DNA of 64,000 nucleotides. It comes from Oxyruncus cristatus. Its lineage: Eukaryota > Chordata > Aves > Passeriformes > Cotingidae. This document shows positions 60,401-64,000 of this stretch, in pieces (the stretch's first letter is position 1; each line of letters starts with the position of its first letter). The notes under the pieces are model-generated. The model searched no databases, had not been told where the DNA came from, and saw nothing but the letters and a program-made list of their open reading frames with translations. The DNA is taken from NCBI GenBank assembly GCA_013399855.1, contig VXAY01006082.1, positions 226,671-290,670 of the forward strand. The letters are read 5' to 3'. A program made the position numbers and the translations under genes.

Positions 60401-63400
60401 GCTGCTGGTCCAGGCAGCGCTGGCAGGGGCCAACTGCAGCTCACCAGACTTGTTCTTTGGCATTTCCACATCCCGCAGAACTTGTTCTGGTTTTGCCAGA
60501 GACTTTGCTTCCGCACACTTCTGACCTGGAATTTCCACTCTCTCCATACAGCTGGGGCGTAGCATCACTGGATAAAATAAAGAGGGTCACTGTACCCCTC
60601 TCTGGTGATCAGTGTCACGGATTCTGTGCTGCTTACAGAACAAGCTAATGTATGTGCCATGATCTTCTTGTTGCAGACCTGCAATTTCAGCAAAGATCCC
60701 ACGTGGGGCCAGGCTTTCACTTTCTTTGTCCACAGTGCTCATTCCCAGTCACTCCATGTCGAGGTGAGAGAAAAGCCCTTCCTTTGAAGACCAACTGCAC
60801 ATCTGTAGGAAGAAACCTCTTTTATGGAGCTTAGTGCTGTTTTTTTCTGTGTGGAATTGTCTTGTACTGGGTTCCTCATACTTAAAAGGTAGAAGAAGCA
60901 CCTGTTGTTGCACAGGTGATTCTCTGTTAGGTGATACTGGTATCTGCCTTTGTTCTAGGATCATGTAGTGTAATATCTGAATTTAAAATGTGGGATATTT
61001 CTGGCTACAAAGTGCAAAGCGATTTTTATACAGGTTGGTGTGTAGTAAAGACATCAATATTTTGCTGTCAGAAATTGCAGCCTTCATAATTCCCAACCAT
61101 AGCCCTACCTCTTCCCCTCAGTGTTCTGGCTTAAGAACCAGTTAAGCAGTCCTGTCGTCCCAGCAACATCTCAGTCACAGCCACTTCTAGGGCTGGTCAC
61201 TCGGTTATTGTAGAACTGAACTTAGAAGGTGTATTGAGGTTAAATAGGCTAAACAATCACCTGAAGAGCTTGTAAAGGTTTAGACAGTTGCTATCCCAGT
61301 TGCCTGGCACATTCTTCCTGAAGTAAGTAGGGAAAGTCCAGTAAATCCCAGAGCCTGTTTTTTCTGCTAAGGCACTTCCTTCTCTGCGTAGTTAGAGATG
61401 GGATTTTTTCTCCGAACATACCAATTTGTTACACCCCTGAAATACTGGCATCACCCATTTGGAAGCAACCACACTTGATAGTATGTCCAGAAGTAAATAA
61501 GCTAATTTTGATTTCTGTCTGAATACCTACTTGCTTTGCTTCCCAGCTTGCCTGTAGTAAAAACTTTTGTTTCCTTTTCCCCCCGTGCCTCTAGATAAAA
61601 GACAAGGAGCGGGATAGTGCCCTGGGAACTTCAGTGATATGTCTGTCCCACTTACTTAAGGACCCAAACATGACTCTGGATCAGAGATTCCAGCTGGACC
61701 ATTCCAGTTCAGACAGCTTTATTCAGATGAAACTTGTGTTGCGGGTATGTTTTTCTATCCTTTATTAATTCAGCTTTCCTAGTGGAAGCATCCAATTCTA
61801 ACCAAGCAAAAGAGATGAAAGATGATTCTGGAGAAAGGCAGCTTTGCTTCACAGATGAGTAGAAAGTAGAAGTGTGGCAAGGTCTTTAAATGCAATTAAG
61901 AGTGTATGGTGGAGCTGAGAGGTATCCCTGAAGCTTCCTAAAACTTATTGTAGAGACAAGGCTGAAAATCTTCTCCCAAAAGTAAAGAGTTAGTCTGAGA
62001 AAATCTAAGCTGGGGAAATCAAAGCTCCTCAACAGTAAGAGACACTGATGCTTAGGAGTCATCTTCTCACTGTGCTCTAGATCAGTGCTTAGAGAGTGCT
62101 AAATGTATATGCAGTAGGACAAAAGAAGAGAACTCCACAGTGAATCCCACAGACTCCTTTCATCTCTAATGGCAGATTCCTGCTGTTACAGTTTTGTGGT
62201 GAAATTTTCTCCTGGGTGGTGATGCTGGCATTCACCCCAGTACTTTGGGAGCAGCACTTACTGCTCTCCCTTGTGATTTTCTTAGGCACTGAATGTGGAA
62301 GAACCTGATCCACAAAGAGTCAAGGCTGGTGTCAACGCCTCAAAGCAAGGTCCCGTGCATGTCACGGAAAAGGGTGGAAACCAGCAGAACTTCGTCTCCG
62401 CACCAGAAGTCTCAAAAGTACCTCCTGTCAGCAAAGATTCTGCAGCACTTGAATCCCTACCAAAAAGGGACAGTGGAGAAGACCTGGACGCTAAAGACAG
62501 TTCAGCAGCCCCTGTACCAAGTGAAACTGTTGCAGGCCCTGACGGGGCAGAGCACAAGCAGAATCCGGAGCATCGCCCGCCGCCAGCGCTGCACAGCGGA
62601 GCGGCCGCAGCGCCCACGCTGCCGGTCGTGCAGGAGCTGAGGCTGGCACCCAGTGTCACTTCTCTGGGTTCTCTGCCTTCGTCTTGCTTCGAATTAAGTA
62701 GCAGCAATCTGGACGTTCATAAGTAGGTGTTCTTCCAGCTGAATTGTTCTTCTCTTGGGAAAGTTTAGGTATTATAGATCACTGTGGCATAGAGCTGAAT
62801 TCAGGGGCTGCTAAGTCATTTGGTGTCTTGGGTCTCAAGTCACCTTATAAAGAACTGGCCTAAGTATTCCAGTCAGCAGCAAAGTAGATTACAGGGCACT
62901 ATCAGATCAGGTGTAAAGTGAAAGCATTTCTTCTCTGGCTTTCCTAAGCAATGCTGCATGTGTTGGCTTTATATTGTTGAAGTGCCTCTCTATACTCCTG
63001 GCTGCCATAACACTCATTTAGCAACAGGATATTGGAAGTCTGAGCTTCTGTAATAACATAAACTCTTGATAAGTTTCTCTGGCTGCTTAAAGCTTTGAAT
63101 GCTGTGTTTTATCCAATGAATTTTAAGACTGATGATGCCGTGAGCAAAGGTTTTGTGGATAGGTGTGCTTGTGTTTTTGTCCTTCTCACAGTGCTCAGTA
63201 GTCTGGTCTGTTAATCTCCCTCCTGGGGGCTAGAATGGACGTTGTAGAACCCTTAATGAACTTAAGTATCAAAGAAGGTCCACCTCACTTAAAAGAACAT
63301 CAAAGTAATTATAAACCTGAATGTGAAACCCAGCTCCCACTGTTCAGTGTTGTACTGCTGGGCTGGCAAATTCTCTGCTTCTGAACTGGGCTTCATCTAC

Positions 63401-63886
63401 AAACTATTTTTAAACCATTTTAAACAATGTCGTGGATTTGAAACCACTTTAATAACATGTAGAATGAAATATAAAGAAGGTTCCATTTTTCATATACAGG
63501 CATTCTTGAGGGAGCTGTGTAACACACTAAACTGTACTTTGCTGCTCCATCTACAGCAGGCCACAGAGGGACTTTTTTTTTGTGCTGTGGGACTGAAATC
63601 ACATTTGTGCAGAGAAGGCAGGGACAGTGCCAATGGGAGTGTTGATTCTGTGGAACCTCTGTGGTCCAGCTGCTTCCTAGAAAGCAAACCTTAGGATGCC
63701 GGGAAAAAGAATAGAGCCCTGAAATTTGGTTTTAGTCTGCGTGTGGTCTGTTCAGTAGCTGTATTGAAAGGCTTTGACTGTGGCAATGTCTTGCAGTGGT
63801 ACCGAAATGCCTCTGGGGGAGATCCAGGTGACAGTCCGTTACGCTTCCATACGGCAGAGCCTCGTCGTGCTGGTGAACGGCTGCAG
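36251..63886 (+). CDS. ESYT3: ESYT3, extended synaptotagmin 3, partial at both ends
   Basis: Nineteen exons splice in frame into about 707 residues of extended synaptotagmin 3 (886 in human). E-Syts anchor in the ER through an N-terminal hydrophobic hairpin, carry glycerolipids in an SMP domain and tether the ER to the plasma membrane through C2 domains. Order here: membrane segment in exon 1 (GSWVLLALALWLCW); SMP domain in exons 2-8 (HFPDVERVEWLNK to LVLPNRITVPL); C2A in exons 8-12; C2B in exons 13-17; a variable, Pro/Ser-rich linker in exon 18; C2C begun in exon 19 (LGEIQVTVRY). C2A keeps acidic loop residues (KDSFLG, KSDPY, YDEDPDKDD), so Ca2+ binding is likely. C2B lacks the KSDPY-type Asp (EPSSFVLL instead), as in human. 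The family member is set by FGEKCPRINGIKAYT, EVPGQDLEVDLYDED and SSCFEL. The start codon is in the gap and the C-terminal part of C2C is beyond the window. No frameshift or stop is seen. Confidence 0.95.
37660..37790 (+). mobile_element. Possible old CR1 internal fragment
   Basis: GTGAGGAGAGGCAGACACAG followed by CTGGGACTGTTCAGCCTCCT and GAAGGTTTAAGGGATATCTC resembles the stretch of CR1 that normally reads roughly 'gaggaaaggctgag...ctgttcagcct...'. It has no terminus and is quite diverged, so it is only a candidate. Confidence 0.45.
39062..39195. repeat. Low-complexity T/C then A/C tract
   Basis: A TTTTTTCTTTCTTTC run is followed by an A/C-rich segment built from CAAAACCCAAACC and AAACAAACAAAC words. 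It is simple sequence in ESYT3 intron 1 with no coding meaning. Confidence 0.85.
41835..41876 (+). CDS. ESYT3: ESYT3 exon 2: start of SMP domain
   Basis: Fourteen codons, VHFPDVERVEWLNK, nearly identical to human IHFPDVERVEWANK. The acceptor is CATCCAG and the donor AAG|GTGAGG; both borders are phase 0. Confidence 0.96.
42138..42191. repeat. TG/TA microsatellite with 14-base period
   Basis: GTGTGTGTATAGAT, GTGTGTATACAGAT and GTGTGTGTGTATTA follow one another, and the last unit leads into ATT repeats. It is located in ESYT3 intron 2. Confidence 0.8.
42753..42887 (+). CDS. ESYT3: ESYT3 exon 3: SMP domain
   Basis: Forty-five codons: VLVQAWPYFGTIMEKTFKEV, LEPKIRAKNVHLKT, CTFTKIHFGEK. The AWPY and LEPKIR motifs are E-Syt SMP hallmarks. 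The acceptor is CCCTAG and the donor AAG|GTAGTG. Confidence 0.96.
43373..43449 (+). CDS. ESYT3: ESYT3 exon 4: SMP domain
   Basis: It reads CPRINGIKAYTKEIGRRQVT and LDLQI with a Cys codon split over the donor TG|GTAACA. CPRINGIKA and RRQVTLDLQ are close to human ESYT3. Confidence 0.96.
43450..49566 (+). other. ESYT3: ESYT3 intron 4, no exon seen
   Basis: The longest ESYT3 intron in the window (6.1 kb). No repeat family or exon is recognised. A TAAT-rich segment at about 48130-48480 and AT-rich sequence at about 46780-47000 stand out against a GC-richer remainder. Confidence 0.6.
49567..49633 (+). CDS. ESYT3: ESYT3 exon 5: SMP domain
   Basis: It completes Cys, then reads YVGDCEIHMDISKFNLGVKG and VQ. 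It aligns with human YIGDCEISVELQKIQAGVNG. The donor is CAG|GTACGT. Confidence 0.95.
50210..50299 (+). CDS. ESYT3: ESYT3 exon 6: SMP domain
   Basis: Thirty codons: LYITLRVILEPLLTDAPFVG and AVTLFFMQKP. LRVILEPLL and PFVGAV are conserved in all E-Syts and contribute to the hydrophobic lipid groove. The donor is CCG|GTGAGT. Confidence 0.96.
51338..51393 (+). CDS. ESYT3: ESYT3 exon 7: SMP domain
   Basis: It reads HLEINWAGMSNLLDVPGI plus two bases of Asn. It matches human HLQINWTGLTNLLDAPGIN. The donor is AA|GTGAGT. Confidence 0.96.
53169..53243. repeat. T/G-rich low-complexity tract
   Basis: A run of TTTGTTT, TTGGTTGG and long T tracts in ESYT3 intron 7. On the other strand it is an A/C-rich tract like the one at 39113. 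Confidence 0.85.
53549..53737 (-). mobile_element. CR1 LINE 3' end fragment
   Basis: It starts TAGAATCATTTAGGTTGGAA, continues GACTTTTAGAGATCATCAAG and CCCACCACTAAACCATG, and ends near GCCTGTTCTAATGC. This is the minus-orientation CR1 3' region, ending about 120 bases before ESYT3 exon 8. Confidence 0.92.
53860..53980 (+). CDS. ESYT3: ESYT3 exon 8: end of SMP and start of C2A
   Basis: It completes Asn, then reads VMSDSLIQDFIAARLVLPNR, ITVPLRKNMNIAH, LRFPIPQ. The SDSL...LVLPNR-TVPL stretch is the SMP-C2A junction in E-Syts. The donor is CAG|GTGAGG. Confidence 0.96.
54951..55124 (+). CDS. ESYT3: ESYT3 exon 9: C2A
   Basis: Fifty-eight codons: GVVRVHLLEAENLVQKDSFL, GAIRGKSDPYALLRVG, SRDLNPIWNETFE. 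The Asp residues of KDSFLG and KSDPY are the first two Ca2+-loop ligands. The loop is one residue longer than in human ESYT3 (GAIRGKSD against GLRGKSD) and in this resembles E-Syt2. Confidence 0.96.
55616..55698 (+). CDS. ESYT3: ESYT3 exon 10: C2A
   Basis: It reads FVVHEVPGQDLEVDLYDEDP and DKDDFMG with a split Ser codon. The D-E-D-P-D-K-D-D run supplies the third Ca2+-binding loop. Confidence 0.97.
56122..56170 (+). CDS. ESYT3: ESYT3 exon 11: C2A
   Basis: It completes Ser, then reads LLIGLVDVMNDRTVDE. It aligns with human LQICLGDVMTNRVVDE. The donor is GAG|GTAAAG. Confidence 0.95.
56818..56907 (+). CDS. ESYT3: ESYT3 exon 12: end of C2A
   Basis: Thirty codons: WFPLSKTTSGHLHLKLEWLS and LVNDQEKLHE, close to human WFVLNDTTSGRLHLRLEWLS. 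Both borders are phase 0. Confidence 0.96.
57764..57826 (+). CDS. ESYT3: ESYT3 exon 13: start of C2B
   Basis: Twenty-one codons: DKKGLSTAILIVYLDSAFNL and P. It aligns with human HGGLSTAILVVFLESACNLP. Both borders are phase 0; the donor is CCA|GTAAGT. Confidence 0.96.
57920..57988 (+). CDS. ESYT3: ESYT3 exon 14: C2B
   Basis: Twenty-three codons: KNHFEYSNGECGAKKIKNNK and YLK. It is separated from exon 13 by an intron of only 93 bases. It aligns with human RNPFDYLNGEYRAKKL. The Lys-rich end is typical of C2B of E-Syts. Confidence 0.94.
59189..59254 (+). CDS. ESYT3: ESYT3 exon 15: C2B
   Basis: Twenty-two codons: KMEREPSSFVLLTVGNKTQK and SK. It matches human DPSSYVKLSVGKKTHTSK. The acceptor ACAG is followed at once by AAG, a NAGNAG arrangement that could drop the first Lys. 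Canonical C2 Ca2+ ligand positions are absent here. Confidence 0.94.
59678..59720. repeat. Poly-T tract
   Basis: A run of about 17 T followed by C-interrupted T runs, in ESYT3 intron 15. It has no recognisable retroposon body next to it. Confidence 0.85.
60677..60763 (+). CDS. ESYT3: ESYT3 exon 16: C2B
   Basis: Twenty-nine codons: TCNFSKDPTWGQAFTFFVHS and AHSQSLHVE. It aligns with human TCPHNKDPVWSQVFSFFVHN. The donor is GAG|GTGAGA. Confidence 0.96.
61595..61744 (+). CDS. ESYT3: ESYT3 exon 17: end of C2B
   Basis: Fifty codons: IKDKERDSALGTSVICLSHL, then DPNMTLDQRFQLDHSSSDSF and MKLVLR. The TL-QRFQLDHS motif is diagnostic for ESYT3 and ESYT2. The donor is CGG|GTATGT. Confidence 0.96.
62286..62722 (+). 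CDS. ESYT3: ESYT3 exon 18: C2B-C2C linker
   Basis: One long exon of 145 codons plus two bases: ALNVEEPDPQRV, then a Ser/Pro/Ala-rich, probably disordered stretch, ending APSVTSLGSLPSSCFEL and a split Asn. The ends align with human LQVEE and APSMSSLNSLASSCFDL, while the middle is unlike human and somewhat shorter. A GC-rich patch (about 62560-62640) encodes an Ala/Pro run. Confidence 0.94.
63797..63886 (+). CDS. ESYT3: ESYT3 exon 19: start of C2C
   Basis: It completes Asn, then reads GTEMPLGEIQVTVRYASIRQ and SLVVLVNGC with a split Arg. It aligns with human QLGEIQLTVRYVCLRRCLSVLINGCR. C2C normally binds PI(4,5)P2 at the plasma membrane. The remaining exons lie beyond the window. Confidence 0.95.
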
Positions 63887-64000
63887 GTAACACTGACAAT
63901 CTCTGAAAGAGAGGGGCAGAGCACTCTGGGCTTCTGTCAGTCATTCAGCAGAGCTGGAGCAGAACCAGTGCAGCAGGAGATGCCTCAGCACTGGCTGGCC
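63887..64000 (+). other. ESYT3: Start of ESYT3 intron 19
   Basis: It begins GTAACA after the split Arg codon. No further exon starts before the window ends. Confidence 0.85.

Larger units (their letters stand above)
49634..63796 (+). other. ESYT3: Remaining ESYT3 introns between the listed exons
   Basis: All are GT-AG and range from about 90 to 2470 bases. Apart from the CR1 copy, the T-rich tracts and the short 53507/54536 similarity, they show no recognisable element. Open frames such as 52119-52490 or 60211-60648 lack splice context and family resemblance. Confidence 0.65.

Noticed and set aside
60211..60648. 145-codon open frame in ESYT3 intron 15
   Set aside because: The GC-rich intron segment is open in several frames on both strands. 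ESYT3 exons 15 and 16 join perfectly without it and the human protein has no counterpart.
62282..62707. 141-codon minus-strand open frame opposite ESYT3 exon 18
   Set aside because: An antisense shadow caused by the codon composition of the real exon. Its span copies the exon borders.

Overview
This window comes from a vertebrate nuclear genome, almost certainly a bird. It carries interrupted genes with GT-AG introns, many truncated CR1 LINE 3' ends (the dominant bird retroposon), fairly compact introns, and a very GC-rich promoter that has dropped out as an assembly gap. No prokaryotic, organellar or viral genes are visible, and nearly all open frames longer than 60 codons outside the exons below look like chance. 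The species cannot be named from sequence alone.

Two protein-coding genes are present, both on the + strand. (1) Positions 1182-16417 hold 19 exons that splice in frame into the last 712 codons of CFAP221 (PCDP1/FAP221), a calmodulin-binding protein of the C1d projection of the ciliary central pair. Its N-terminal exons lie upstream of the window. The stop codon is at 16415-16417 and a poly(A) signal is at 16721. (2) From the assembly gap at 35658-36250 to the end of the window lies ESYT3, extended synaptotagmin 3, an ER-plasma membrane tether and lipid-transfer protein. Nineteen exons encode about 707 residues: the membrane anchor, the complete SMP domain, C2A, C2B, the variable linker and the first strands of C2C. 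The start codon is lost in the 593-base gap, and the rest of C2C lies beyond the right edge.

Between the genes (16.75-35.5 kb) I see no exon that I can support. This stretch holds two CR1 copies, a 62-base gap in an AT dinucleotide tract, a small 19-bp tandem repeat, a TAAT-rich stretch near 18.6-19.3 kb, and two same-orientation matches to the CTCF consensus (28588 and 31484). A long CR1 copy ends about 130 bases before the GC-rich ESYT3 promoter region.

The genes show no obvious functional link; one is ciliary and the other an ER-contact protein. The main points of interest are their adjacency (in human they lie on different chromosomes), a 9-residue triplication inside CFAP221, inverted CR1 pairs that could shape CFAP221 RNA, tandem splice sites, and candidate regulatory sites in the intergenic region. 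I found no new molecular system.
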